Below, piece by piece: positions 1-11,775 of a stretch of 64,000 nt of DNA. The stretch's first letter is position 1. Each line of letters begins with the position of its first letter. A model generated the notes under the pieces. It was given only the letters and a program-made list of their open reading frames with translations. It was not told where the DNA came from and did not search any database. The stretch comes from Marsupella aquatica. Its lineage: Eukaryota > Marchantiophyta. The stretch is from NCBI GenBank assembly GCA_973895155.1, contig OZ316899.1, positions 3,534,001 to 3,598,000 on the forward strand. The letters run 5' to 3'. Made by a program: the position numbers and the translations under genes.

Positions 1-1512
1 AGTAAATAAGCTGGACCTTACAGGCAGGGTAGCAAGATGGATTTTGCTATTACAGGAGTTTGACTACGAGTTAAAGATCAAACCGGGGAAGCTACACGCC
101 AATGCCGACTTCTTTTCAAGGATCACAGGTGAACCTGCCATGGATTGCATCGATGATCGATTCCCCAACGAGGAGCTATTCGTTGTGGAAATAGCTGATA
201 CATGGTACTCGGAGATTTTGCAATTTCTCAGCACGACCAGATTACAGCCAGGGCTAACCCGAGAACAAGCCGCAGTCTTTCTGTGGAAGGTCAGACAGTA
301 TCAGTACATTAAGGGTGTACTACACAGGTATGGAATCAGCAGCACTTTTCAAAGGTGTTTAGAAAAGGGAGAGGTAAAACGAGTCTTACGGGCTATGCAT
401 GGAGAAGAGGCCGGAGGACATTTTGCCCCAGTAACCACTTCTAAAAAATATTAAATGCCGGTTACTGGTGGCCCACCTTGCACAAGGATGTCTATCAATT
501 CATCAAACAATGTGATCCCTGTCAACGAGCAGGAGGACCAAGGGCGTCTACAAGACATCCACTGCACCCTATTCTACCTCTGGCACCATTTGAGAAGTGG
601 GGTATTGATTACATTGGACCGCTGAAACCATTAACCTATCCTCGGAGAAACAAGTATATAATCCTGGCCACGGATTATGCAACTAAGTGGGTGGAGGCCA
701 GACCGACAATGAAGGATGATGCAATTACTACAGCTCGATTTCTGTATGAGCAGATCTTCACCAGGTATGGAGCACCCCTAGAATTAGTTAGTGATAGAGG
801 AACCCATTTTCTGAATGATATAATTAGTCGTTTAAATGAGCAGTATTTAGTTAGACATAGGCCTACTACTCCTTACCACCCAAAGGCAAATGGATTGACA
901 GAACGAGCCAATGGGATTATAGGAAAGATATTGAACAAGACAGTAGCTCAGAACAAACTCGATTGGGATGATAAATTGTTTGCTACTATTTTTGCTTACA
1001 ATTTAGCCTATAAATCCACCACTGAATATACACCCTTTTTCTTAACCTTTGGACAAGAAGCTCTGGTACCCATGCAACTTGAGATACCGACATTTCAAGT
1101 TACAATTGAGGAAAGAGTCTCAGAGGAGGAAAGCCTGAAAGAGCGAGAATATAGATTAGAAGCTTTAGAGGAGGCAAGAATGATTTCAGCCGAGAGAGTA
1201 GAATATAGACATAATACCATGAAGCAGCAGTATGATAAAAAGTTGAAAGTAGTTAGTATTCACACAGGAGATCTTGTATTACTTTATGACAGTAGGTATA
1301 GTAGGTTTCCAGGGAAGCTTTACACTCGTTGGTTAGGACCTTTCAGGGTATCAAAGAAGTTCCCCAACGGCTCTGTGCAATTGACCAACATTACCGGAGA
1401 GGTGTACCCAGTTCGTATTCACTACGACCGCCTCAAGAAATACTATATGGACGAAGATGAAGTTGTTCGCGAGGACGCTTCACAATTAAGTGGGGAGCTA
1501 TGTGATGCCTAG
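1..1512 (+). pseudogene. Ty3/gypsy pol, 3' part (RNase H end and integrase), frameshifted
   Basis: Reading is open from base 2, so the gene begins before the window. The first part (2-454) is the end of RNase H, with the gypsy signature ARWILLLQEF and ADFFSR. The second part (from about 450, another frame) is integrase: the H-H-C-C zinc finger ends in CDPCQRAG, then the core with DYIGPL, SDRGTHFLND and LTERANGIIG (DDE residues D, D, E), then the GPY/F module (RWLGPF). The two parts are offset by one base at an A6 run (about 439-446) where the related pol at 21577-24612 reads straight through. I read this as a one-base loss, so this copy cannot make intact integrase. It ends ELCDA-stop, and the last codons overlap the proposed 3' LTR start at 1501. 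No chromodomain seen. Confidence 0.93.
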
Positions 1513-4500
1513 CCAGGAATCACTGGGCTAGTTTAAGGGGAAAAGGGAAGTGTACCCTAGAAACACCTTAGTATAGTTACATAAATAAGGAAAATATAAA
1601 CAATTAAGGGTGACTATGGAACCCGAGCCGAGGCCGGAAGTAAGGACGCCAGGGGAGAGAACACGATTAGGGTTAGGGCACGCTAAGTGCCGGCGGCTAG
1701 GGGTAACCAACGGGAGGGGGAACCAGAGGAGGAGAGGGGTAAGGACCGCTCGCGAGGAATAGTAGCTCATTTGCAAGCACGAATTGAGCAGGCGACTACG
1801 GGCGGCCAACTACTGTCAATTGCTTAGGCAAGCGCTCAGGGTGGGAACAGATACCGACTATCAACTCGAGAAGGGTATGAGCAACGTCAATCAAGCGGCA
1901 CATTTTTGGGGATGCCTGTTCGAACGGGCAACTCAGTACATTGGGACTTACAAGGACGCAGAATCGGAGAGAGCAGCTCGAGAACGGCAGGAGCTCGCCC
2001 GATTGTGGGAGCTGCAGAAAGCTGCCTTCTTAGGAGGAAAACTCATCAAGGCTGAATTCCTGTGGATGCCTACTGGCAACGAGCTAGACGACCTGCTGTT
2101 TTGCAAAGACAGAGTCGTCGGCATCCAAGAAGCCATCAAACGCTGCAACGACATACACTGGGAGTTGAAGGGTAGCACGGAGGGGTGGACAAAGGCAACC
2201 GTGCTAGGAGAGACATCCACGATAGCCGAGATGAAGAGGAAGGGGAACAACAACAAAGAGGCCACCCCGGCAAAAAGAACGCGGTCGGCGGCACCAAAGA
2301 AGCCAGCAAAACAACAGAGCAGGAGGCAAAGAGAAGCCGAGGAGGAGGAGGTTGACCCCATCAATGCCATTCCAACAAACTATGACACCTGGAAAGGCTG
2401 GGCGGCGACCCTACCGGAGGAAGTGCAATTACACTTTGCACGGGAGGAGGATGCATGCTTTACAACCATGCAGACCAAGAAGTACCAAGGCTTCATGGCC
2501 GAATCCGGCTTGGAAGCCTTCGTAAGATTACCATGGCTGAAGCCGGAGGTGCCGGACTCAAACTTGTTAGAATTCGTGGGATCATGGGAACCCGAGACCA
2601 ATTCCACGAGGGTGTATGGGAAGGATTTCTATCTCACTCCCCGGGTGATTGCTGAAGTGTTTGGCTTGCCGATGGGTAATAAGACCAAGGTTGATACCAG
2701 GAAGACCTTACCTGACAAGGAGTTTCGGTCGTTCCCAGGACCATCAACAAAGAATGGCTTCTTCCGGAACACCTGCACCAACCCGCACATCAGAGAGATG
2801 ATCGATTTCTTGCGGGTGACCATGCACTGTAACTTGCCGAGGGCAGAGATCGGCAAGGCTCAGGTCTACCTGGCAGAAAGGCCAGACCCAAGCCGGGATT
2901 ACAACGGGTACCTCCTCAACCAACTAAAGAAGATCTTGAAGGAGGAACAGCAGGTGATTGGCGTGGGAAGTGTGTCCCGGCTTGGCTATCACATGCCGCT
3001 GTTGTGCCGGTATGCCAGAAGTCAAATCTTTGCCCCAGTACTTCCCCTATCGACAAGAGCACCGGAGGAGGTCCCGGAGCAGAGGCCGGCACCAGAGAAG
3101 CCCAACCAGCCCGACAGTCCGACGATCGAGCAGGTGTTTAGACCAAGGAAAGAAGACTTGCCGATGCAGCAGCCAGGCATGCAGAATCTGCTGAAATTGC
3201 TGGAGAACGGTTCCGGCAACGGCAACAGAACCGGCACCGATACAGGATGCTGCCCCACAAGCCGACCTAAGCCGGCTTACAAGGGAAAACCCCTTTACTG
3301 GAGTCAAGGAGAGAGGGAGGCCGGAACACGAGCCGGGAGTCCGGATGTATGTAGGAGCCTCAAGTCCCGAAGCCGAGGAAAAGCAGGCCGTAGCTCCCGG
3401 CCACGACAAGGAGAACAAGAGATCAACACGGAAGCCGGAGGAGGAACCAAGACCGGTGAGAGGTGAAGCCGTGTTCACAACAAAACCAGGAGAACAGCGG
3501 GAGAAGCCGGTAGTCCAAGTCGAGGAGGAGGCAGTAGAGGACTACAGCAATGATGACTCCGGCTACGGGTCGGATCATCATGTTCCAGGAGTAAGGACCT
3601 GTGGCCGGTTCATCCCCACGCTCCCAAGAGTAGTTCGAGGAGACCCAAGCCAGCAGAGCAGCCCCGAGTCTCCCCCACCAGATGTCGCTCCCCCGAGCTT
3701 TGACGGCATAAAACAGACGGCGCAGGAATTTCAGGAGCAAATCAGGGAGGAAGAGGAGGCAGCCCTGGCTAGGGAAAAGGATTTACCAGGAGGAGAATGG
3801 CCAGAGGACATCAGGCGGCTTGCAGAAAAACAAAGCAACCCTCTTGCCACCGTAGAAGAAATCCGCAAGACGGCTTGGGAGCAGAGGCCGCGGTGGTTGA
3901 TGCCGATGACTTCTAGTTACTCCACCTATGCTAAGGATAGAGCCATGGAGTACGGGGAAATGTGTGGAGAGCTGGCGCTCAGCATCTTTGGGGAGGAGTT
4001 GGAGCAAGGACCCTTTTTCTAGAGGGAGATGTTGGAGAAGCGCCAATTAGAAGAAGCGGTGGCTTTGGAAAGAAGCAAGAAGGACGAGGTCATCCGTCGG
4101 CTTAGGGCAAGAGAAGCCGAAATCAAAGACCTGGGGGCGGCCACGAAAGCCCAAGATGAGCTGCGGATTAAGCGGCATGAGCTAAATATCATGCAGGGCC
4201 AATTGGATACCGCACAATCTGATAATCGGATTATCGAGAATAAACTGACTCGAACCCAAGGAGAGTTGGCCAATGCGATCAAGGAGCGAGAGAAGTGGAA
4301 GCGAGAGCTGAGGGATGCAGAGGAGGCCCACATAACGGCCAACAACCGGGCCATGGCGGAGACCCAGAGAAGGGAAAGGGCATTGAAGGGGGAGCTCGAG
4401 GTTATCCGCGGAGCCCTTGAGAAGAAGGAGGCCGAGTTAGGGAAATCCTATCAAGGGATTATTGCGCTGCAGCAGGAGCTTGCGTCCCTGACGGCCAGCT

Positions 4501-6075
4501 TCAAAGCCGACCTGCGTGAGAAGGACAATATGCTCGATCAGACTTATGCCAAGATGAACCAGATGGAGTCTGTCATCATTGCAGAGCTCGACAAGGAGTT
4601 AAGAGCGACCCAGGAGGAGAGAGCTGCGTTTAAAAAGGAATTGGAGGAAGCCCAGAAGGAGCTGGAGGAGGCGCGCAAGGACCTGGACAAAGTGCAGGAG
4701 GAGTTGGAGGAAAGCACGCGGAAGCTAGAGAACTTACAACGACGAGCCGAGGACCAAACAGAGCGGCTGAAGAAACAAGCCGCAGTATTTAAGTGCTTGG
4801 CTTCATCAGGGCCAACTCAAATTGAGGCCACTAAGTTACCAGGAGTGGTACTGGCCGAAGGACAAACCGCGCCATTTGCACCAGTGCCGGAAGTAAGTGA
4901 GAAGGGGAAGGGGCCAGCTGCCGAACCAGAAAAGAAGAAGAAACGGAAACCTTCAGGGTCAAGGAGTAATACGACTCCACAGGCCGTGGTGACCATGGAG
5001 GTAAACCCAGCACCGACCTCAGGCAGGATTACGACAGAGGATCCAACTACCCTAGAAGGGGATGACAAAGCCAAGGCCAGGATACTCGATAATGAAGCCA
5101 AGGTACCCAATCTGCCACTTAAGTGTGCAGGGGAGGCCGTAGCCGAGGCTGAGGCCGTAGCCGAGGCTGAGGCCGTAGCCGAGGCTGATGTTGAAGCCGA
5201 TACCGTAGCCGATGTCGGGGGTGGACCTAGTCAGGCCGATGGAGAGTTGACTCAGTCAAGGATAGGTAATCTGTCAGAGAACAAACCTATGGCAGTGGCT
5301 GAGGCGGAAGCATTGGGGGCGTCCACTGAGGGACAGACACCGCTGCCATGACGGTGGTGGAGGGCCGCTCCTTTCAAGGAGGGCGGACGTGGAGGGAGGA
5401 GGCGTGAGTGGGCAGGGCGGGCTCAGATCTCTAAGTTTAGGATTAGGATCAGGACCAGGAGGCGGCCCTGACAATTAGCTTAGTGGGATTGCGGTTCCAC
5501 TGGTAAGAGCAACACTTGTACTCCTGCCTCGCTGTACATAGGTAGATTCAGTTAGGTAGATTAGGCTTACGCTGCAAAGAATTAGGCGGATCCACTACCA
5601 GGATAAGTACCTGGGCAGCGGGGAGCTCAGGGCCTCTTCTTTAGCAAGTTTTTAGTTGCACCAGCCGGGCTAGGATCAAGTAGTAAGAGAAGCTCTCGGT
5701 TAGTCATACAATGACCCTTGTGTATATTCATGTTTCCTCATGCCTAAGAGCTGAATAGAGTTGGCCTCACGGCTTAGTTCGCAGAGCTTGTGTATGAGAT
5801 GTACTGTTTGTATGGCAAGTGCATGGTATGACTCAGTCAGAAGGAGTCATTTTGCTATTTGTGTGTCGCATTAACTTGTGTGAAGAGTGCCCACATCAAC
5901 TAATAGATGAAGGAAAGTAAGCAAGGGAGTGAGAGTTGGATGTGTCAAGCTGAGAGAGGTCTTAGCGGCTTAACCAAGCCTATTGGGGATCATTCCGGCG
6001 GCGGAATCCAAATATACCTAACAAGAAGGAGGGGAAGACAAGGGAAGGCCTAGATTAGGCCGGCTACGTATCTCA
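1501..6075 (+). repeat. 3' LTR of the first gypsy element, giant and ORF-containing (right end uncertain)
   Basis: The left end is placed at TGTGATGCC (1501), directly after a purine-rich tract (AAGTGGGGAGCTA) and overlapping the end of pol. This is the same arrangement as in the gypsy element at 17595-43102, where LTR ends are fixed by target duplications. The LTR holds a long ORF region (1784-5351). After it, about 5352-6075 is noncoding with an ATTCCGGCGGCGGAAT motif (5992-6007) that recurs in the other LTRs of this window. No second LTR of this element is in the window, so the right end is only an estimate. Confidence 0.6.
1784..5351 (+). pseudogene. LTR-internal ORF: plant-mobile-domain-like N-terminus and long coiled-coil C-terminus, broken
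   Basis: The ORF lies inside an LTR, downstream of pol. The N-terminal part (1784 to about 3200) contains LTPRVIAEVFGLPMG, resembling the 'putative plant transposon protein' / plant mobile domain motif found in extra ORFs of plant gypsy elements. The same kind of motif (LTEERLRMIFGLPKG) is in the LTR ORF of the second family here. A basic Pro/Lys-rich stretch precedes it. There is a frameshift between about 3195 and 3230, an in-frame TAG at 4020-4022, then a strongly charged heptad-like coiled coil (4029-4800) and an Ala/Glu/Val repeat tail (AVAEAE units, 5137-5200). Function unknown; an accessory or structural protein is plausible. The first 'M' is not a sure start. Confidence 0.7.
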
Positions 6076-6250
6076 TGACCCGATGAAGGATCTGTCCAGT
6101 ATATGTGTGTAAAATGTTAATAGTAGTAGTAGAGGGAGGTTAGCAGCGTCCCATGCCACTAAGCCACGAAAACGGCCTCGCCAAGCGCGAAACCTGCGGG
6201 AATCGGCTTGTGAAGGGGGTTTCTAAGGTTTAGGGAGCCATGGGACGCAC
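5352..6250 (+). other. Noncoding LTR end and junction region
   Basis: No gene is seen. The stretch has a G-rich tract (5390-5425), LTR-like sequence with the palindromic motif at 5992-6007, and then about 170 bases (6080-6250) that I cannot assign. Homology to the second-family LTR ORF begins at about 6251. Confidence 0.5.
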
Positions 6251-7813
6251 CACACATACTCGGCTGCAGGGGAGGAATATGTCCCTCACAGAGGAGTGGC
6301 TCAGGATGATCTTTGGGCTACCCGAGGGCGATCACCGAGTTGAATCACGGGCTCTCGGGGGCAAGGGAGCCAAGTACCAATCCTCAAGTTTTCCCTCCAA
6401 GGGGTCAATGGACAACGGGTTTGTGATGAGGACCTGCCTCATCCCCAAGATAGCTGAGCGGTTGGAGTTCCAAAGGTAAGCCCTCCACATGATGGAACCC
6501 GGGGTGAGATCTCTGCTGCCAAGGTTATCTAGGTCAAGAACTATTGACCTAGGAAGTGGGCTTTGTACTTCGCTAAGAAGTTCCATGAAGAGATGGAGCG
6601 GCAAAGGAAGTCGCTATACATTGGCAGGAAGGCGTATTTTGCGAGCCACATCAAGATCATTCTCGAGTGGTACGCCCGGTTTGATTGACGAACCCTTCCC
6701 CGGGTCAATGTAACTAAGTTGGTCCCGACTAAGTGGATCTTCCCAGCCTTGGAGAGACGGCCTCAACCCGAGGCCCAAAGTCCGGCGGCAACGCAGGCCT
6801 CACCCATCCAACCTCCATAGGTAGCGGTAGCCGTGGCCAAAGAAGTACCGGAAGAGGCAGTGATCGCAACCTTAGATGCGATCAACCAAGTCGGGCCTGG
6901 TGCAAAAGTTGGGGCGGTGGAGGCCTTGCCTGAGCTCGAGGGTCCAAAAGACCCACTAGTGGCTATTCCAGAGGACGGCCCGATGGTGGAGGAGGACACT
7001 CCAGCCCCTTCCAACACTACATCCCCAGGGCTGGATGTCACTACCCCGGCTCCCACTCGAGTTAATGTCTACCCGTGCCCAACTCCAGATGGGCATAACC
7101 TGGACCACCTAGAACTCTTCGTACCGGGTACATTTCTAAATGGGCTTTGGGGAGATTTCTCCCAACAGATAGCCCGAGATACCGGGGAGTTCATGGCTTG
7201 GAAGGTAGCCTACTTCTTCAATCAGGAGTTGGTTACCGTAGTAAAAGCAGGTCGGGCTCAGTCGGAGGCCCTTCAGCGGATAGAGCGATACCGGGTTGAG
7301 TCCGTGTACCTAAAGGATGAAGTTGCAGCTCAAGAGGCTGAGCTTCTGCAACTATGACCCAAGGTTGCAGTCGCCGATGAGTTGTTAGCAAATGCGCATG
7401 CCCTTACCGCCTTAGCCAAACAGGCCAAAGCCGAGAAGGAGGCCGAGATTGCACGGCTCCAGACCTAAGTTGACAGTTTGAAGAACCAAACTGTCATCTG
7501 GCAAAAAGACCTAGAGGAGGCCGAAGAGCGGGCCCAGCATGACACTACGGAGATTGCCACCCTGTAGGCCAAAGTGGCACGGCTTCAAGCCAAAGTCGAG
7601 AAATAGACCCAGGTGGTGGATAAGCTGACAAACAACGCCCAGCAACTGGAAGAGGCATGTTGGGAGGCAGCTGAGGAGACGGACGCGGCAAAGCGAGAAA
7701 ATGAATCTTTGCTGGACCAAGTCCAGCTCCTCAAGGCGGACAACGACAGACTCCATAGGCAGCAGGATGACCGCTCCCACTCGGATGGCTCTGGCAAGCG
7801 CACCAGACATTAG
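6251..7813 (+). pseudogene. LTR-internal ORF of gypsy family 2, heavily decayed copy
   Basis: It matches the ORF at 18486-21073: MSLTEEWLRMIFGLPEGDHR, then a Pro-rich linker with DVTTPAP, then a coiled coil (7140-7800) ending DDRSHSDGSGKRTRH. There are several frameshifts (near 6480, 6690 and 6830) and stops at 7355, 7466, 7566 and 7603. It is not coding today. The C-terminal 'HSxGSGKRxRH' tail is conserved in all copies. Confidence 0.85.
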
Positions 7814-8692
7814 CGGAGGGTTAGGCTTAGAATAGACTTAGGAGTAGCTAAAACAGGCTGGTAGGACAAGTGCCGGCCAGAAGATAGCGGCGCTGACACA
7901 TTAGCCAGCCTGTGTAGAATAGGTTAGACTAATAGGACAAGCAAGCACCAACTTAGCAAGGATATAAGTTAGCATAGATTTGGGCACAAGGCCAGGCCGG
8001 TACTCAACCCTTAGTATTTAGCGGCCCCCCAGTAGAGGTTAGAGAGGGGGATTTTAGACTCAGAAGTTGGCCATTCGCAGTACGTACGGGGAGTCCTGAA
8101 CTCGGTGAAGTACCGGAGTACCAAGGGGAGGGTATACGACTAAGCTCGTTGGGCGAGTGCGGAGCCGGGCTCCGTTGTAGTGTATACTCCTCGGCCTTGG
8201 GCCCGGTCGTTCACGAGGTGTCAGGTCAACCAATTGTAAAGTGTATGATCATAAATGAATGAAATCCTTTCTCCTTAATTCCTTTGTGTAAATTGAGATT
8301 TCTGTTATGTATGTATGCATGTATGAGTCTCGTGTGCAAGTATCAATGTCGGGCCAAACATGTTATGCCAACCGTGCACGGGGTGCAGGATACGGGTACG
8401 GGGTTGCGAGCCCGGGTTGAGCTCTTGTACTAACGGATCCGGATCGAAGGCGGTAACACAAAGGCTTAGAAGTCCGTGAGCCGGGGTCGACCCCGTGTCG
8501 ACTAAGGTACGTTCCGGCGGCATAACAGTACATAACAATAAGCGCACTTAGCGCTAGTTTACATGAATTAGGAGCATTCCGTGCGTCCCTCCCTGCCCAA
8601 CCCTCATATTCACAAAGGATGTGCCTGTCTAAGCCAAAGCCCGGGTTAAGGCCTAGGCTGACGACGTGACAATATACTATTTGGGAATTTTG
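6251..8692 (+). repeat. Truncated giant LTR of gypsy family 2, plus orientation
   Basis: This is similar throughout to the LTR at 17595-21609 read in reverse complement. It begins inside the ORF and ends at GACGACGTGACA (8681-8692), exactly the 3' LTR terminus of the element at 17595-43102. The sequence after it (8693 on) differs from the flanks of that element, so the end is real. It shares a purine tract near 8045-8070, the 'GGCTTAGAAGTCC' block (8463-8475) and a TTCCGGCGG motif (8512). It is older and more diverged than the two LTRs at 17.6 and 27.7 kb. The 5' half is missing. Confidence 0.82.
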
Positions 8693-9332
8693 GCACCTAG
8701 GTTTCCACATCAATGGGTTTCAAAGGCGACCAGTACATTAAGTTTTTGAGTCACTGGTTATTGTAAATGGTAATACATACTTGTGACAAGTATTTGTGTC
8801 ATCAAAAAAGCATTTGGCCCCAAACTTCCTCCATCTTCTAAAATTGATTGGCGAGGGGATAATAATGTTAGAGAGGTATTATGGAACCTGGAGATTGACT
8901 CCATTACTACCCTCAACATCCCAGTAAAATTCCCGTTGTTGTCCCAAAGCCTTATTTGCCGACCATGTGTCATCATGTCATGCCCGGGCCCTATCTTCCT
9001 TGGATCCCACAAAACAATGCCTGGCCACATTGGATCCCATTTTCCCATAAGAAATTCAGACCTGGGTTTAGGGTCGCCCGTTCAGTCACACCGGTCACAC
9101 AAGTCACAAGTTCACGTTGGGAGTTAAGGTACTCTCGTGAAGTTGAGCAGCGAGTGCAGGTGCGAGGTCACTACTGCAAGTTTGAGGTGCAAGGTCGCTG
9201 CTACAAGATCGGGGCTGGGCGGTGAGTTGAAGTGCGAGCTTGGTGCTGAGCAGTGAGTTGAGGTGCAAGGGCACTACTGTGAGGTCGCTGTGAGGTTGTT
9301 GATGTGAGGTTGCTGCTGTGAGGTTGCTACTG
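8693..9332. other. Unassigned sequence between an LTR and element B
   Basis: No recognisable gene. The minus strand is open from 9048 to 8758 and its translation looks protein-like (WDPRKIGPGHDMMTHG), but I recognise no family. From 9120 to 9332 there are degenerate short repeats of the type GAGGTTGCTGCTGTGAGGTTG. If element B sits in the TNP2 gene, the missing TNP2 C-terminus should be here, but I cannot see it. Confidence 0.4.
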
Positions 9333-9353
9333 TATCAACCTATTCATTAAAAG
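9333..9353 (+). repeat. Left terminal inverted repeat of element B
   Basis: It is identical over 21 bases to the reverse complement of 45944-45964. The exact outer limit may be two bases inside, if the flanking TA is a target duplication. Confidence 0.75.
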
Positions 9354-9387
9354 AGTGGTTTTTTTTGTTCACAAATGAGTCTTGAAA

Positions 9388-9455
9388 TGTACACTTTCAT
9401 GGCCCCAAATGTACACTTTTGTGTCTCTAAATAATGTACACTTTATAGGCCAAAT
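9388..9455. repeat. Left subterminal repeats of element B
   Basis: Three copies of an AATGTACACTTT(T) unit lie just inside the left TIR. The same unit is repeated many times inside the right TIR (45596-45930). Subterminal repeats are typical transposase-binding sites in large plant DNA transposons. The unit is in the same orientation on the plus strand at both ends, although the TIRs are inverted. Confidence 0.7.
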
Positions 9456-9697
9456 CACATTAGTATTATATTATTAAACAATACATATTATATTATTTAA
9501 TAATTCACAGAGAGTGGAGGATAGGAACTTATAAAAATATTTCATCCCCATTTAAGGACCATTGATACTGTGTGAACAAAATAACATCATTCCAAATAGA
9601 TTATAAAATATTTTTATACAATTATCTGCAAATTTACAATGAGTACGAACACATTTCTAGTACTATCCAAGGGGCTTAACATGAGTCAATGAAATAT

Positions 9698-10105
9698 CTA
9701 AACCAAGTGCTCCGTACAATGTGTATTTGAGCATGTGCCCCTGTCTCCTTTCCTATCTACCCTATTGTCACGGTTGCAACGCCCTTTATTTTCAGGGAGT
9801 TGAAATTTGGTGGTGTTGTTCCTAATGGCTATAATCTCCTGCAAAAAGTGTCTGGGATTTTCTCTATATGGACCTGAATAGTCCTTTCCTAAAAATGATT
9901 TAGCAAGTGAGTTGACAAGTGCATTGTCAAGTTCCTCCTCAGGACGTAAACTACATATATGGTGCTTTACATTCCAAGGGATCTCATTGTTGTTGAGGTC
10001 CAACACACTATGCGTAAAGTGTGACTTCCAAATTTTTGCTGCAAATTTCTTGCTAAGTTGATCATAAGTAATCTCATTTTTTGCCTTGTCTCTCTTCATG
10101 TGCAA
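9698..10105 (-). pseudogene. 3' coding remnant of element B companion gene
   Basis: Open minus-strand reading of about 135 codons lies just downstream of the FCP1-like region. It includes DLNNNEIPWNVKHHICSLRP and a Leu/Asp-rich stretch, and is probably the last exon of the same gene. I recognise no domain. Confidence 0.4.
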
Positions 10106-10141
10106 AAGAGACCACTTTGGAGAGTTCAGAAGAAGATAACA

Positions 10142-10710
10142 TCAAATGTCACTTGCATGTGAAAGTTTCTCAAGACATGGCCAAAGAATTGCTAGAAGAA
10201 AATTATCTCCACGATTGGCATGCGTGTAGGGCACTGGAAATAATCCGGTCATGTCTGGGTTGGCAAAGGCCTTAAGGGGGGAGTCATCCACAAGGAGGGT
10301 GTTGGTTTCATCATATAGATTTCCAAATGCATTCCATACCATCCAAAAATCCTTCAATAGCACATTTGCCTTTCCGTTTGTAATGTCACGCCTTTGAATG
10401 CTTGTGTCAAAAGCTTCCACCTGTGTGAATACAAACTGGAGTTTTGACCTCTCCTCATCAATGAACATCATGTTCAACATTTTCATTGTTCGCAGTATCC
10501 CAACACATGTCCAAATTGCAACGTCAAATTTGTCAAAACTTAAGAAACTCATGGACCCCTGGTCATTTTGTATACATGCGACTAATACCATTTTTTTCTA
10601 TCCCAATGCACTCCACTTGAGGTGACAATATTCCTGGATGTGCCCTTGCTTTGGAATTCAACAGAATCCCATAGTATTTTATTAAGGTCCAAAATCAGCA
10701 ACTTCCGCTT
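10142..10710 (-). pseudogene. FCP1/SCP-like HAD phosphatase domain (element B companion gene), frameshifted
   Basis: FCP1-homology proteins remove phosphate from Ser/Thr, classically on the RNA polymerase II C-terminal domain. In order on the minus strand: LLILDLNKILWDSV (about 10710-10670), the nucleophile motif normally DxDxT/V with the second Asp replaced by Asn here; then PGVHEFLKF in another frame (about 10545); FDVAIWT (about 10510); and TLLVDDSPLKAFANPDMTGLFPVPY (10280-10210), the strongly conserved second half of the FCP1 domain. At least one frameshift separates the halves. The degenerate nucleophile motif and frameshift suggest loss of activity. It may be a captured host gene fragment or part of the transposon's own gene. 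Confidence 0.8.
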
Positions 10711-10968
10711 GACGGGACAGGTCTCAATTCTGCAAGTGCACCAAACACCATTCTCAGAGAAAAGACCAAAAGTGAACTTTGGATTAGGATTGTCTCAGTC
10801 CAAAAATACAAGACAATGGCTGACAAAAAAGAAAATTAACCTACATACCGTTTTTAGAAGCCTCACAATGTGTAGACGGATATGGAGACTTTAATTGGTG
10901 AGCGCATTCTGTGAGACCGAGAAGTATTTTAGATTGGTATGAATAAATAGAAAGTCAAAAGCTGAATT

Positions 10969-11352
10969 TCATTTCAAAATAAGAGATCCATATTCATCAA
11001 TAATCATGTCAACACCAAGCTCTTGTTGGATTTCAAAATTGACATCTGAAGTACTTTGTTCTACCCAATAAGGTGAAGTCCAAACAGGAGTTAACAACCC
11101 CAATTCTGCCCTCTTATACTCCTTATTGAGAATTGAAGGAGCAGCATCCAATGATATTTCTTGGCCTTCTACCCCATTACTTGCTTTTTCAGACTTCTCA
11201 TTTCCTTCTACCCCAGCTCCATCGGGAAGTTTCCCATCCAACCACAACTGGCATACCAAACTCCATAAATCAAAAAGAGCATTGTCCGCAAACAGTAACC
11301 AGTAAACATTTTGACAATCTTTCCTTCCCATGGTCATTCTTGCAAGAGCCAA
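10969..11352 (-). pseudogene. Unknown exon of element B companion gene
   Basis: Minus-strand open stretch, 127 codons, between the FCP1-like and ParB-like parts, with MTMGRKDCQNVYWLLFADN and WSLVCQLWLDGKLPDG. No family recognised. Its position on the same strand suggests the same transcript. Confidence 0.4.
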
Positions 11353-11409
11353 CCAATCCTACAATTGCAAAGGAAAGTCTTTTAGTTCTCCATAACTCAA
11401 TTGTTTGAA

Positions 11410-11775
11410 AGCACTCAGGTGCAGACTGAGATCATCCCAGTCCAACACAGAACTAGACAATATCAGTGGAAATATTTTATTGAATGTGCATGATTTAGTT
11501 TGGACTGGGACCATCCTAGTCCAAAACAAAACTAGACGGTATCAGTGGAAAAATATTCTATTGAATGTGCATGAATCCATTTGGACTGGGACCATCCCAG
11601 TCCAACACAAAACTAGACGATATCAGTGGAAATAGTCTATTGAATGTGCATGATTCCATTTGGACTCGGACCATCCTAGTCCAACACAAAACTAGACAAT
11701 ATCAGTGGAAATATTCTACTGAATGTGCATGTATCCATTTGGACGTGGACCATCTCAATCCAAACCAAACTTGAA
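11410..11775. repeat. Palindrome-containing tandem repeats, about 85-bp period (element B)
   Basis: Four to five units, each with an AAAACTAGACxATATCAGTGGAA segment and an inverted repeat. A perfect example is 11581-11605: arms TTGGACTGGGA and TCCCAGTCCAA around CCA. The same inverted repeat, with small changes, forms the 27-bp arrays at 13646-13815 and 15064-15975. Confidence 0.85.

Noticed and set aside
436-454. Programmed frameshift in the first pol
   Set aside because: No proper slippery heptamer in the required frame, and the related pol reads through without a shift.
2380-3740. Minus-strand ORFs over the first LTR ORF
   Set aside because: Shadows of the plus-strand reading frame with no recognisable domains.
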